The position numbers and the translations under genes were made by a program. A DNA stretch of 64,000 bases from Ureibacillus galli (GTDB lineage Bacteria > Bacillota > Bacilli > Bacillales_A > Planococcaceae), in the NCBI RefSeq assembly GCF_014836845.1, contig NZ_JACSQA010000001.1, positions 186,001 through 250,000 of the forward strand, given 5' to 3'. Below are positions 47,623-56,074 of the stretch, piece by piece. The notes beneath the pieces are model-generated. The model saw only the letters and a program-made list of their open reading frames with translations. It was not told where the DNA came from and made no database searches. Position 1 is the stretch's first letter; the number at the start of each line of letters is the position of its first letter.

Positions 47623-48345
47623 TTACTTACCTAATTTTTCTAATAATAGTTCTTCGGTAACCGGTCCAATAATTTGTTCAACAACTACCCCTTCTTCATT
47701 CACAATAATACTTGTTGGAATTGTAAGAACTTCATAAGCAATAGATGCATTCCCGTCTTCATCTAATAGAATTGGAAAGGTAATTCCATGCTTGTCTGCA
47801 AATTGTTTCACTTTTTCTTTGTTCGTTTCTAAATCTGTAGCATTAACGGATAAAATTTCTACATTATGTTCTTTAGCATACTTTTCATAAAATTGTTGGA
47901 TTGTAGGCATTTCTTCAACACATGGAGGACACCACGTTGCCCAAAAGTTAATAAATACTTTTTTTCCTTTTAAATTTGAAAGTTTCACTGTTTCACCAGA
48001 TAATGTTTTCAATTCAAAATCAGGCGCTTTCTTATTCATCGTCCGAACTTCTGGTTGTATACTTTCCTCTTCATGGGTATCATTGTCGTCATGATTATGG
48101 GCATGTCCTTCTTCTCCCTCAGTATCGCCCATAACTGGTTCTTCAATGATTCGATAAGAAATAGCAGGATTTTCTCTTCCGGACCCTTCCTCATCACTTG
48201 GAAGTTCCTGCAACAAATTCGATTGAATTGCCTGATCAATGGTTAATGTAGTACCTTTCGATTCGGCCATATTTGAATAAATTGTAATGAACAGAACAAT
48301 GACAATAACTCCCGTTAAAACAGTAGAAAATAATCTTTTTTTCAA
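47623..48345 (-). CDS. TlpA/ResA-like thiol-disulfide oxidoreductase with His/Asp-rich linker
   Basis: 240-aa membrane-anchored thioredoxin-fold protein facing outside. It has an N-terminal anchor (about 5-24), a spacer with the odd His/Asp/Glu stretch EEGHAHNHDDNDTHEEE (about 77-93), and a TlpA domain (about 105-240) with WATWCPPC active site and the cis-Pro loop TIPTSIIV. Probably keeps cysteines reduced outside the membrane, as in cytochrome c maturation. The His-rich segment could bind Zn, Cu or Ni. The start is TTG with AGGAG 9 nt upstream. Confidence 0.85.
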   Translation of the reverse strand: MKKRLFSTVLTGVIVIVLFITIYSNMAESKGTTLTIDQAIQSNLLQELPSDEEGSGRENPAISYRIIEEPVMGDTEGEEGHAHNHDDNDTHEEESIQPEVRTMNKKAPDFELKTLSGETVKLSNLKGKKVFINFWATWCPPCVEEMPTIQQFYEKYAKEHNVEILSVNATDLETNKEKVKQFADKHGITFPILLDEDGNASIAYEVLTIPTSIIVNEEGVVVEQIIGPVTEELLLEKLGK

Positions 48346-48422
48346 TCAATAACTCTCCTTATGATGCATAATTATCATTAGTATATGAACTTTATTAAAT
48401 ATCATGTAAAGTTCAAAAATAT

Positions 48423-48475
48423 AAAAAAACCCCATTCAACTGACACTCCAAAAAAGTTGGAGTACAGTAATGGGG
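48423..48475 (-). terminator. Terminator of glnRA
   Basis: Outer stem CCCCATT (48430-48436) with AATGGGG (48469-48475) and inner stem ACTCCAA (48445-48451) with TTGGAGT (48457-48463), followed on the minus strand by seven T. Confidence 0.85.
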
Positions 48476-48491
48476 CGTTTATAACGGTAAA

Positions 48492-49826
48492 TTAATACAT
48501 TTTTAAGTATTGATCGCGTTCCCAAGGATGTACAACTGTACGGAACATATCATATTCAATTTCTTTCGCTTCTTTAAAGTTCGAATAAATGTGTTCACCT
48601 AAAGCACCTTTAATCACTTCATCTTGTTCTAATTCTTTTAAAGCTTCTAATAGTGATCCCGGTAAACTTTCAATACCATTTTCTTTTAATTCTGAAGCGT
48701 TCATCACGTAAATATTACGATCTACCGCAGGTGGTGGCGTTAAACCGTTACGAATTCCATCTAAACCAGCTTCTAAAAGTACCGCTAACGCTAAGTATGG
48801 GTTTGCAGCTGGGTCAACTGAACGTAATTCAACACGAGTAGATAATCCACGAGATGCCGGAATACGAATTAATGGTGAACGGTTGCGTGCAGACCAAGCG
48901 ATATAGCATGGTGCTTCATATCCTGGCACTAAGCGTTTATAAGAGTTAACTAATGGGTTTGTTACTGCTGTAAATGCTTTCGCATGTTTCATAATCCCTG
49001 CCATAAATGCACGGGCAGTATCAGATAGCTCTAACTCTGCATTTTCATCCCAAAACACATTTTGGTTTCCTTTGAATAATGATAAGTTCGAGTGCATACC
49101 AGAACCGTTTACACCGAATAATGGTTTTGGCATAAATGTCGCATGTAAACCATGTTTACGAGCTATTGTTTTAACTACTAATTTGAAAGTTTGAATATTA
49201 TCACATGCTTCTATAGCATTTGCATATTTAAAATCAATTTCGTGTTGTCCAGGAGCTACCTCGTGGTGAGAAGCTTCAATTTCAAAGCCCATTTCTTCCA
49301 ATTCTAATACGATATCACGTCGGCAGTTTTCACCAAGATCCGTTGGTGCTAAGTCAAAGTAACCCCCATCGTCATTTAATTCTAATGTTGGTTCACCCTT
49401 TTCATTCAATTTAAATAAGAAAAATTCTGGCTCAGGTCCTAAGTTAAAACTTGTGAAACCTAGCTCTTCCATGTTACCTAACACACGTTTTAAATTTGAT
49501 CGTGGGTCTCCAGCAAATGGTGTACCATCTGGATTTACAATATCGCAAATCAGTCTCGCTACTTTCCCCTTTTCCGCTGTCCAAGGGAAGATAACAAAAG
49601 TATCTAAATCCGGTTGTAAGTACATATCCGATTCTTCGATACGTACGAACCCTTCAATGGAAGATCCGTCAAACATCATTTTATTATCTAAAGCCTTATC
49701 CAACTGGCTTAAAGGAATTTCTACGTTTTTAATCGTACCTAAAATGTCTGTAAATTGTAGGCGAATATATTTTACGCCTTTATCTTTCACAATTTGTTTA
49801 ATGTCTTCTTTCGTGTACTTAGCCAT
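48492..49826 (-). CDS. glnA: Glutamine synthetase type I
   Basis: Assimilates ammonium into glutamine. The 444-aa enzyme is of the Bacillus GSI-alpha type without an adenylylation insert. [18 protein letters not shown] carries the Arg62 involved in feedback inhibition; metal and ATP sites ([44 protein letters not shown]) are intact. It follows glnR after 40 nt, so the operon is glnRA. Feedback-inhibited GlnA also activates GlnR in B. subtilis. Confidence 0.98.
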   Translation of the reverse strand: MAKYTKEDIKQIVKDKGVKYIRLQFTDILGTIKNVEIPLSQLDKALDNKMMFDGSSIEGFVRIEESDMYLQPDLDTFVIFPWTAEKGKVARLICDIVNPDGTPFAGDPRSNLKRVLGNMEELGFTSFNLGPEPEFFLFKLNEKGEPTLELNDDGGYFDLAPTDLGENCRRDIVLELEEMGFEIEASHHEVAPGQHEIDFKYANAIEACDNIQTFKLVVKTIARKHGLHATFMPKPLFGVNGSGMHSNLSLFKGNQNVFWDENAELELSDTARAFMAGIMKHAKAFTAVTNPLVNSYKRLVPGYEAPCYIAWSARNRSPLIRIPASRGLSTRVELRSVDPAANPYLALAVLLEAGLDGIRNGLTPPPAVDRNIYVMNASELKENGIESLPGSLLEALKELEQDEVIKGALGEHIYSNFKEAKEIEYDMFRTVVHPWERDQYLKMY

Positions 49827-49866
49827 TTTTCCACACTCCTAAAATTTTAAATTAATAAAATATAAT

Positions 49867-50262
49867 TTACTCGCCTTTCACTTGAAAAAAACGAGATAAA
49901 TCCCCTTGCCTTAATGACGCCTTTTGCATTATTTGTGCCTGTTGCATTTCCTCACGTAAAATGGCACGAAGTTCTGCGTCTGAAATAGATAATTTGTTAG
50001 AAGATTTTACATTGTTGGTTTTTCTCATATCAAAAACTTTTTTAATTCCGGCCATGTTAATTCCTTGATCGAGAAGTTCACGAATTTCTAATAATGCATC
50101 TACATCATCTAATGAAAACATCCTACGATTGCCCTCAGATCTAGCTGGCTCAATTAATTTATGTTCCTCATAATATCGAATTTGTCTTGCAGTTAACTCC
50201 GTTAATTGCATAACCATGCTAATAGGGAGTAACGGCATTGCTCTTCGAAACTCTCGACTCAT
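49867..50262 (-). CDS. glnR: MerR-family nitrogen regulator GlnR
   Basis: 131-aa repressor of glutamine synthetase. It has a winged-helix MerR head (about 10-75, QLTELTARQIRYYEEHKLIEP) and a short C-terminal tail that in B. subtilis senses feedback-inhibited GlnA. I prefer ATG 50262, with GGGAGGAG 6 nt upstream, over the one two codons up that overlaps this site. Two GlnR boxes lie in its own promoter. Confidence 0.95.
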   Translation of the reverse strand: MSREFRRAMPLLPISMVMQLTELTARQIRYYEEHKLIEPARSEGNRRMFSLDDVDALLEIRELLDQGINMAGIKKVFDMRKTNNVKSSNKLSISDAELRAILREEMQQAQIMQKASLRQGDLSRFFQVKGE

Positions 50263-50288
50263 CGACATCTCCTCCCTTTCATAGCATT

Positions 50289-50339
50289 ATTTTAAACTAT
50301 GTCATTTATAATAGCAATACCATGTTAGAAAAAATAACA
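50289..50339 (-). promoter_or_regulatory. glnRA promoter with two GlnR boxes
   Basis: On the minus strand -35 TTGCTA (50312-50317) and -10 TAAAAT (50289-50294) are 17 nt apart. A perfect GlnR box TGTTA-N7-TAACA lies at 50323-50339. A second, one base off consensus (TGTCA-N7-TAGCA), lies at 50300-50316 over the -35. Two boxes 23 nt apart match the known B. subtilis arrangement. Confidence 0.75.
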
Positions 50340-50420
50340 TATAAAATTTAGATTTTTTTTATCACATTATTAGATGAAACAATACCCCAGTATTACCAAG
50401 GGTTTATGACATAGAAACAT

Positions 50421-50452
50421 AAAAAACCCAACGTTTTCACGTTGGGTTTTTT
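50421..50452. terminator. Bidirectional hairpin terminator between ribU and glnR
   Basis: Perfect 13-bp stem (50421-50433 with 50440-50452), loop of 6, T/A tails on both sides. Confidence 0.85.
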
Positions 50453-50491
50453 ATGCAAAATAAGCTAACAACTGATTGTTTTCACTTTATA

Positions 50492-50548
50492 AAAAGAAAA
50501 AGCTGTTCATTATCGTCATTTTTTATGACATAAATGAACAGCTTTTCT
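50492..50548 (-). terminator. Terminator of ribU
   Basis: Outer stem AAAAGCTGTTCATT (50498-50511) with its complement (50533-50546) enclosing a smaller stem, followed on the minus strand by TCTTTTTATAA. Confidence 0.75.
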
Positions 50549-50560
50549 TTATAGTAAATA

Positions 50561-51127
50561 TTACGCTCGTTGATTTTCAATCCAAACTTTCATTGTACGG
50601 AAAAGTAAGACCGTGACAATCATGAGCATAATCCCTTTAATAAAGTTAAATGGTAAGATACCTAACACAATTGTTTCTTTTATATCAAAAGTACCCCATC
50701 CAAGGAAGTGAGAGTACATTGGTAAAAAGGCTACATAGTTTAATAGACTCATTCCTACTGACATAATAACCGTACCAGCAACCAAACCGAAGATTAACCC
50801 TTCTAGTTTAGGTATCTTCTTATAAAAATAGTAGACAGGTAAAATAAATAAAATACCTGTAACAAAGTTAGCTATATGACCTACCGGAACCCCTGTTGGT
50901 GTACCTGAGAAAATCCAATCTAACACATTTTTAAATAGTTCTACTAATATTCCAGCTAACGGCCCCATTGTAATCGCTGCGATTAGAGCTGGTGTATCAC
51001 TAAAATCAATTTGTAAAAATACCGGGAATCCCGGTAACGGGAAGTTAATTAACATTAGAATAAAAGATATACTACTTAACATCGCAATCGTTACAAAAGA
51101 TCGTAACTTAAGTTTTTGATTTTTCAT
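50561..51127 (-). CDS. ribU: Riboflavin/FMN transporter RibU (ECF S component)
   Basis: 188-aa membrane protein with six hydrophobic segments; the substrate-binding component of an energy-coupling-factor importer for riboflavin (ypaA/fmnP in B. subtilis). MINFPLPGFPVFLQIDFSDTPALI and GVPVGHIANFVTG are typical of RibU. The upstream FMN riboswitch confirms the substrate class. The shared ECF ATPase genes are not in the window. AGAGGAGAG precedes the ATG. Confidence 0.95.
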   Translation of the reverse strand: MKNQKLKLRSFVTIAMLSSISFILMLINFPLPGFPVFLQIDFSDTPALIAAITMGPLAGILVELFKNVLDWIFSGTPTGVPVGHIANFVTGILFILPVYYFYKKIPKLEGLIFGLVAGTVIMSVGMSLLNYVAFLPMYSHFLGWGTFDIKETIVLGILPFNFIKGIMLMIVTVLLFRTMKVWIENQRA

Positions 51128-51201
51128 TTACTTTCTCTCCTCTTTGCTGATTCAACCCGCAAGAAGAAAGGACAGTCTTCACCAATATCGTCTTCTCCAT
51201 G

Positions 51202-51231
51202 AAAAATCCCTTATGCAAAAATGCATAAGGG
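51202..51231 (-). terminator. Riboswitch-controlled terminator before ribU
   Basis: Perfect 10-bp stem CCCTTATGCA (51208-51217) with TGCATAAGGG (51222-51231), loop of 4, followed on the minus strand by ATTTTTC. It stands between the aptamer and the ribU ATG and is the likely off-switch of the riboswitch. Confidence 0.8.
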
Positions 51232-51385
51232 AGAAAAAGGCACATTAAAAATAAGAAAATTCGTATGCGAAAACAAGCGTACTTTAAAAGGATACGCTTA
51301 ATAAAAGTAAAGTCCATACGAAAACGTATAAACGATACTTTCACATACAGTTTCCTATCCACAGACGAATACTCGAGACCGTACC
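51232..51385 (-). promoter_or_regulatory. Leader segment between FMN aptamer and terminator
   Basis: About 150 nt with short hairpins, for example AAGCGTA (51275-51281) with TACGCTT (51293-51299). An open frame crosses it but has no family resemblance and I do not call it a gene. It presumably contains the anti-terminator. Confidence 0.45.
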
Positions 51386-51547
51386 TTCACCTTCTCCCAT
51401 CCAGACTATACTGTCGGCTTTGGAATCACACCAAATCCTGCTCAATAGAGCTCGCGGGCTTAAGAAACTATTAGCAATCCCTCCATTTTGAAGAGAATGC
51501 AGTCTCTAATACCGCCGATCGGGAATTTCACCCTGCCCCGAAGATGA
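51386..51547 (-). promoter_or_regulatory. FMN riboswitch (RFN element)
   Basis: On the minus strand the conserved RFN blocks occur in order: TCTTCGGGGCAGGGTGAAAT, TCCCGATCGGCGGTA, a variable arm, AGCCCGCGAGC, GCAGGATTTGGTGTGATTCC, AAAGCCGACAGTATAGTCTG and GATGGGAGAAGG. These form the six-helix FMN aptamer. FMN binding should lower ribU expression. Confidence 0.95.
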
Positions 51548-51648
51548 ATCAAATATTATTTTTTAACATTATATCTCGAAACTGAAATATTGTAAAGATG
51601 GTTCAATAGGAAAAAACAATTCCTTTTCTTTCCTATTTCCCAACGCTA

Positions 51649-52845
51649 TTATTGAAAAACCGTTGAATATGGAATTTCGTTTGCACCAACTGGAATTGGT
51701 AATGTTGTAGCAAAATCAAAACCTTGCCATTCGGTTGGAGTAACATTTTTAAATTGTACACCCATGTTAAAACTTGCTGCAGTTAATAAAATTCCTTCAA
51801 TCATTTTCATCGCTTGTTGCTGATCAAGAGTCATTAAATCTATTTGTTCTTTAAATGTAACCGTCACAACATCTTTTTCCACCGTTACTTCATAATTAAC
51901 ATTTGGAAGTATTACCGATTGGTAAATGTCATTTGTATTTTCTTTCATTGCAAGAATCGCTTCTTCCACCGTTGTATAATAAGCTCTAAAATTGGGCACT
52001 AAATAGCTTTGCCCATCTGGTTGTGTGTATTGAAAATAATTATATTGCGTTGATTCACCATTTAGTTGAATCGGTGTCGCTTCGCCTACTTCACTAAATA
52101 TAAAGGGTGAACCATTTTCGTCTAATTGAACAACTTCATCATAACGATCTCCAAATGTATCTATTAATGACGCTGTATATGTTGTAAGTGAACCAGTTCC
52201 TAAATCATATTGTTGATCATTAGGTAAAGTATGAAGCACTTGATTGTCCTGTTCAGAAATTTCACCTATATAAGGATGATAATTTTCAAAACCAATCGCC
52301 TCTTCATTGAACAATGCTGCGTATTTATGATACAGTTCAACCCCAGTCGGTTGTACATCTCCAAAATCGGCTTGAATTCTTTCGTTTGGAATTAAAACAG
52401 TTACAGGGATACTATCTGCTGCAACACTTGCTAACCCTAATTTAAATATCGTATTTCCTTCTATTTGATCAGGATATACTGCTGTACGGAGGTCAGCTCC
52501 TTCACTTCCTAATATATTCATTTCTTGGTCAGATGAAGATTCAGTCACGAATTTTTCTGTGGCCTCTTTTGATTCATCTGAACGATCCATAACACTTGTT
52601 TCTTGGGAAGTTTGCTGGCTCATCATTGAAGGAAGTATAATAGCGATTAAACAAACTGCGGCTATTGAAATAGCAACCGGAACCCAATTAAATCGTTTCC
52701 TATTTTTCTTTAAAGGCTCCTCATCAAAGAGACCATCTTCCTTTAATCGTTGAAAGATTTCATCCTTTGAACGTTGATCATGAATTTTCGGTGCATTAGA
52801 TAATAAATTTTCGATTTTGTCGTCATCCCATTGATCATGAGTCAT
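51649..52845 (-). CDS. rsiX: Anti-sigma-X factor RsiX
   Basis: 398-aa single-pass membrane protein. The cytosolic N-terminus (about 1-50) should bind SigX, one membrane helix spans about 52-72, and a large extracellular domain follows (GerMN-like segments FKLGLASVAADSIPVTVLIP). It overlaps the sigX stop by 11 bp, typical of sigma/anti-sigma pairs. AAGGAGG lies upstream. In B. subtilis the pair responds to cationic peptides and controls envelope-charge genes. Confidence 0.88.
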   Translation of the reverse strand: MTHDQWDDDKIENLLSNAPKIHDQRSKDEIFQRLKEDGLFDEEPLKKNRKRFNWVPVAISIAAVCLIAIILPSMMSQQTSQETSVMDRSDESKEATEKFVTESSSDQEMNILGSEGADLRTAVYPDQIEGNTIFKLGLASVAADSIPVTVLIPNERIQADFGDVQPTGVELYHKYAALFNEEAIGFENYHPYIGEISEQDNQVLHTLPNDQQYDLGTGSLTTYTASLIDTFGDRYDEVVQLDENGSPFIFSEVGEATPIQLNGESTQYNYFQYTQPDGQSYLVPNFRAYYTTVEEAILAMKENTNDIYQSVILPNVNYEVTVEKDVVTVTFKEQIDLMTLDQQQAMKMIEGILLTAASFNMGVQFKNVTPTEWQGFDFATTLPIPVGANEIPYSTVFQ

Positions 52846-53371
52846 GTTGATTCGCCTCCTTTTTAGACGTTGTTAAAAATTCACGGAGTTGTTTAATTGC
52901 TCGATGCTGTGTCGTTTTTACTTTCCCTTCCGTCCAATTTAAAACTTCTGCCGTCTCGGTAATGGATAGTTCTTGAAAATATCTCATAATGATGACCATT
53001 TTTTGATCACCAGTACATTTTTCTAACGCTATTAATAAATGCCTCATATCGTCATTAAGCTCAGTGAAACTTTCAGGAGATTTAGTTGGTGATACTAACT
53101 GTTCTGTTTCCCAATTAAATGTATTGAAAGTATGGGAAGATTGAACAGTATTTTTCCTAAAATAATCGATGGCTACGTTTTTCGCAATAGCAAATAGCCA
53201 TGTTTTCTCAGAGCTCCTACCTTCAAATCGATCATAGGATTTTAATACTCTTACATATACTTCATGGGATAAATCTTCTGCAACTGTTCGATTTTTAACT
53301 AAGTAGATTAAAAATTGAAAGACATCTTGATGGTACAATTCATACAAACGATGGAATATGGACTCTTTCAA
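52835..53371 (-). CDS. sigX: ECF RNA polymerase sigma factor SigX
   Basis: 178-aa ECF sigma factor. Region 2 (about 8-75: LYHQDVFQFLIYLVKNRTVAEDLSHEVYVRVL, TWLFAIAKNVAIDYFRK) and region 4 (about 115-165: KCTGDQKMVIIMRYFQELSITETAEVLNWTEGKVKTTQHRA) are complete. The start is TTG with GGAGGG 8 nt upstream. It has its own ECF-type promoter and is followed by rsiX, then resE in the same order as B. subtilis. Confidence 0.93.
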   Translation of the reverse strand: MKESIFHRLYELYHQDVFQFLIYLVKNRTVAEDLSHEVYVRVLKSYDRFEGRSSEKTWLFAIAKNVAIDYFRKNTVQSSHTFNTFNWETEQLVSPTKSPESFTELNDDMRHLLIALEKCTGDQKMVIIMRYFQELSITETAEVLNWTEGKVKTTQHRAIKQLREFLTTSKKEANQHDS

Positions 53372-53399
53372 AATATCAGCCCTCCGTTCCTATTAATTT

Positions 53400-53425
53400 G
53401 TCGTATACAACATAGAAAAGTTTCA
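53400..53425 (-). promoter_or_regulatory. ECF (sigma-X type) autoregulatory promoter
   Basis: On the minus strand -35 TGAAAC (53420-53425), a 16-nt spacer and -10 CGAC (53400-53403), about 28 nt before the sigX start codon. This matches the TGtAAC/CGaC type read by SigX and related sigmas. Confidence 0.75.
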
Positions 53426-53761
53426 TTCATTCATAATATTTCTTCTTACTCATTTTCATTATAAATAGACTTTCTAATGATATACATATAATTGTTGAGA
53501 AGATTGTCCATAAAGTACACAAAAAATACTTTAAGGACAACCTTTATTTTAACGTTTTTACATATAATGGTACAGTTTAAAAATAAAAAGTCGCCACTTA
53601 TAGTAAGTACGACTTTAATTTTTCAAAATATTAATTTTCATCTAAAACTAATCCCTTTCATCCCTCTGTCCATTTCTAATTAAAACCCGTAAGTTATTTA
53701 TTTCATTAATGAATTCAATTCTTGTCTTTCTTTGGTGTGATATATAAAGAAGTAAATTGGG
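53426..53761. other. Intergenic region between sigX and an unknown gene
   Basis: About 335 AT-rich bases. It contains one hairpin (53587-53616) and an in-frame open stretch continuing past the stop of the next gene (53651-53761). No gene with a start and ribosome site is supported. Confidence 0.55.
53580..53616 (-). terminator. Probable terminator of the 101-aa coiled-coil gene
   Basis: Stem AAAGTCG-cc-ACTTA (53587-53600) with TAAGT-a-CGACTTT (53604-53616), loop of 3, minus-strand tail TTATTTTT. It lies about 145 nt past the stop codon. Confidence 0.65.
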
Positions 53762-54067
53762 CTATGATTTTTGTTCTAATTGTTTTACGACCATTTCGAT
53801 TGCATTAATTCTTCTTAATAAATCTCTATGAAGCATTTGTTGTTTCTCTTTTTCTTGCAATACTTTGTTCTGTTCATCAGTTATCTTTTGAATTTCTGAA
53901 GTAAAATATTGGATATCCGACTCATTAATGGAGATACTAACTACCTTTTGTAAAACTTGCCTTTTTATTTTTAAATCTGTCTCTTGAGACTCAAGCTTTT
54001 GGATTTCGTACTGAACATTCGTACACTCATCTATAATCTCTTGAAATAATCCAAGAACATAACTCAT
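53762..54067 (-). CDS. Small coiled-coil protein, unknown
   Basis: 101 aa, almost wholly helical with heptad leucine/isoleucine spacing (about 12-98), one Cys near 15, no signal or membrane segment. A clear GGGGGAG lies 9 nt before the ATG, so it is probably real. No family recognised. It sits between resE and sigX, where B. subtilis has no such gene that I recall. Confidence 0.6.
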   Translation of the reverse strand: MSYVLGLFQEIIDECTNVQYEIQKLESQETDLKIKRQVLQKVVSISINESDIQYFTSEIQKITDEQNKVLQEKEKQQMLHRDLLRRINAIEMVVKQLEQKS

Positions 54068-54242
54068 TTAAAAGTCTCCCCCTTTTCCACACAACCTCTT
54101 TTAAATTTAGATGACTTTTCTTTTATCTTATGTAAATTTCATTCGAAAAAAACTTCTTCAATTAAAATTGTGTTATTTTTTTTAGGATATTGGTGAATGA
54201 AGCTTTTACTACCTTATCGCAAGTCTTAAAGAAGGTTTGCCA

Positions 54243-54282
54243 ATAAAAAAGCTAGAAAACGCTGTAACAACGATTTCTAGCT
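54243..54282 (-). terminator. Terminator of resDE
   Basis: Perfect 9-bp stem AGCTAGAAA (54250-54258) with TTTCTAGCT (54274-54282), followed on the minus strand by six T. Confidence 0.8.
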
Positions 54283-54298
54283 ACTATCACTATTCTTC

Positions 54299-56074
54299 TT
54301 ATAATGGTAAATAGAATGTGAATGTTGTACCTTCTCCAACAACACTGTCTACATGAATATTTCCTTTATGCGCTTCTACAATGTTTTTTGCAATGGCAAG
54401 ACCTAATCCTGTACCACCTTTCGAGCGGGTACGAGCTTTGTCAGCTTTATAAAATCGTTCAAAAACATATGGTAAATCATCTTGTGGAATACCTTCTCCT
54501 GTATCAGACACTTGGATTTTTGCATAGGATAATTCTTGCGTAAGGGACACTGTTACTCTTCCCTGTTTAGAAGTATGGCGAATCGCATTATCAATTAAAT
54601 TCGTTAATACCTGTTCGATTCGGTCTTCATCCATACTAATTTGAACATCCTCTGATAGCTCCGTGTTAAATTGAAGATGAACTTGTCTTTCCTTAGCCAC
54701 TTGTGTAAACTTTTGCGTTATTCTTTCGATTACTTGGACGACTGGAACATCATCTTTATATAAATTTGTGTAACCCGATTCCATGCGGGCTAAATCTAGT
54801 AAGTCATTTACTAAACGACCCATCCTTTGGGATTCATCATAAATAATTCGAGTCATTTCACTGCGTTCTTCTTCATCGGACACTACATCATCTAATAATG
54901 CTTCAGAGTACCCTTGCAACATTGCAATTGGTGTTCGTAGTTCATGGGATACATTCGCAATGAAATCGGAACGTAATTTTTCTAGACGAGATTGCTCAGT
55001 CATGTCACGAATAACCGCAATAGCCCCTCGAATGGATAGTTCGCTATTTTTTAATGGACTAATCGTAATTCGATAATAGGATCCACCTATTTCAAGATCT
55101 TCTTCCAGTTTATCTTCGAAATTTAATACATGATCTAACATTTCAAAAACTTCTTTCGGAATAGGACTGTCATTTTGTCCTTTTTTCCCAATAAACCATT
55201 TTTGAAGTAATTTATCTGCAGGCGGATTACTTAATAAGATAGTACGATCCCGGTTAAACGTAATGACACTATCTGTCATCGAAGTTAGTACGCTTGCTAG
55301 CTGCTCTTTTTCTTGGTTGATGACTTCTAAATGATGTTTTAATTGTCTTCCCATTTGATTAAAGGCAACGGCTAATTGACCGATTTCATCATTTTGGGTA
55401 GTAGGCAACGTTTCATCGAATCTTCCCTTTGCTAATTCAAAAGCATGTTCTCGCATTTTACGTAATGGCCAAGTAATCCGTGATGACAGGAAGAAGGCAA
55501 AGAACGTTGTTAAAACAAAGGCGATAAAAGCAGATAAGAAAACTATCTTCGTCGTTTCCTGGGATGTTTCATGTAATGCCTTTGGATTTTGGTAAATGAA
55601 AATTGCGCCATGCACTTTATTATCACTTTTTAATGGATAACTTAACACAACATAAGTTTCCATTTTCCCGTCATCGGTTTGGGAAGGTAAGATCATTTCA
55701 TCGATGATTGGCTCATCCGATTCGTAAATTTTTTCAAAGGCTTTATTTTTAATAATACTATTCTGAATTACTTCTTCATTTATCGCTGTCTGAAAGGACG
55801 AAACGACTTCCCTTTCATTTGAAGCAAGAAAGGCGTTTGTATCTTCAGTTAACATTTCCTCAATAATTTCATCAGTTAACTGTTCTAAATCGTAATTATC
55901 AACGATACTAGCAATTGTAGAGGCTGTCTGACTTAACGATTTTTCTGCTTGTTCCCGATGATAATCTTCTAAAAACTCCAACATTAAAACCGTAAATACG
56001 AACAATACAAATGAAACGAGAAGCAATATGGTAATCCATAGCTTCCCGACAATACTTCTCCATATTTTAATCAT
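54299..56074 (-). CDS. resE: Sensor histidine kinase ResE
   Basis: 591-aa membrane sensor for ResD. Two membrane helices (about 12-30 and 172-195) flank an extracellular domain, then come HAMP (about 195-250), PAS (about 255-360), the phosphoacceptor FIANVSHELRTP (His near 373) and an ATPase domain with NLIDNAIRH, DTGEGIP and GGTGLGLAI. It overlaps resD by 8 bp. The ResDE system responds to oxygen limitation and nitric oxide in B. subtilis. Confidence 0.95.
   Translation of the reverse strand: MIKIWRSIVGKLWITILLLVSFVLFVFTVLMLEFLEDYHREQAEKSLSQTASTIASIVDNYDLEQLTDEIIEEMLTEDTNAFLASNEREVVSSFQTAINEEVIQNSIIKNKAFEKIYESDEPIIDEMILPSQTDDGKMETYVVLSYPLKSDNKVHGAIFIYQNPKALHETSQETTKIVFLSAFIAFVLTTFFAFFLSSRITWPLRKMREHAFELAKGRFDETLPTTQNDEIGQLAVAFNQMGRQLKHHLEVINQEKEQLASVLTSMTDSVITFNRDRTILLSNPPADKLLQKWFIGKKGQNDSPIPKEVFEMLDHVLNFEDKLEEDLEIGGSYYRITISPLKNSELSIRGAIAVIRDMTEQSRLEKLRSDFIANVSHELRTPIAMLQGYSEALLDDVVSDEEERSEMTRIIYDESQRMGRLVNDLLDLARMESGYTNLYKDDVPVVQVIERITQKFTQVAKERQVHLQFNTELSEDVQISMDEDRIEQVLTNLIDNAIRHTSKQGRVTVSLTQELSYAKIQVSDTGEGIPQDDLPYVFERFYKADKARTRSKGGTGLGLAIAKNIVEAHKGNIHVDSVVGEGTTFTFYLPL

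Noticed and set aside
48355-48385. Fur/Zur-like AT-rich site (ATAATTATCATTA) before the TlpA-like gene
   Set aside because: Only partial agreement with a 7-1-7 box; AT-rich sequence makes this likely by chance.
51108-51362. Open frame of 84 codons upstream of ribU
   Set aside because: It lies wholly in the riboswitch leader and runs across the terminator stem. Composition fits noncoding RNA.
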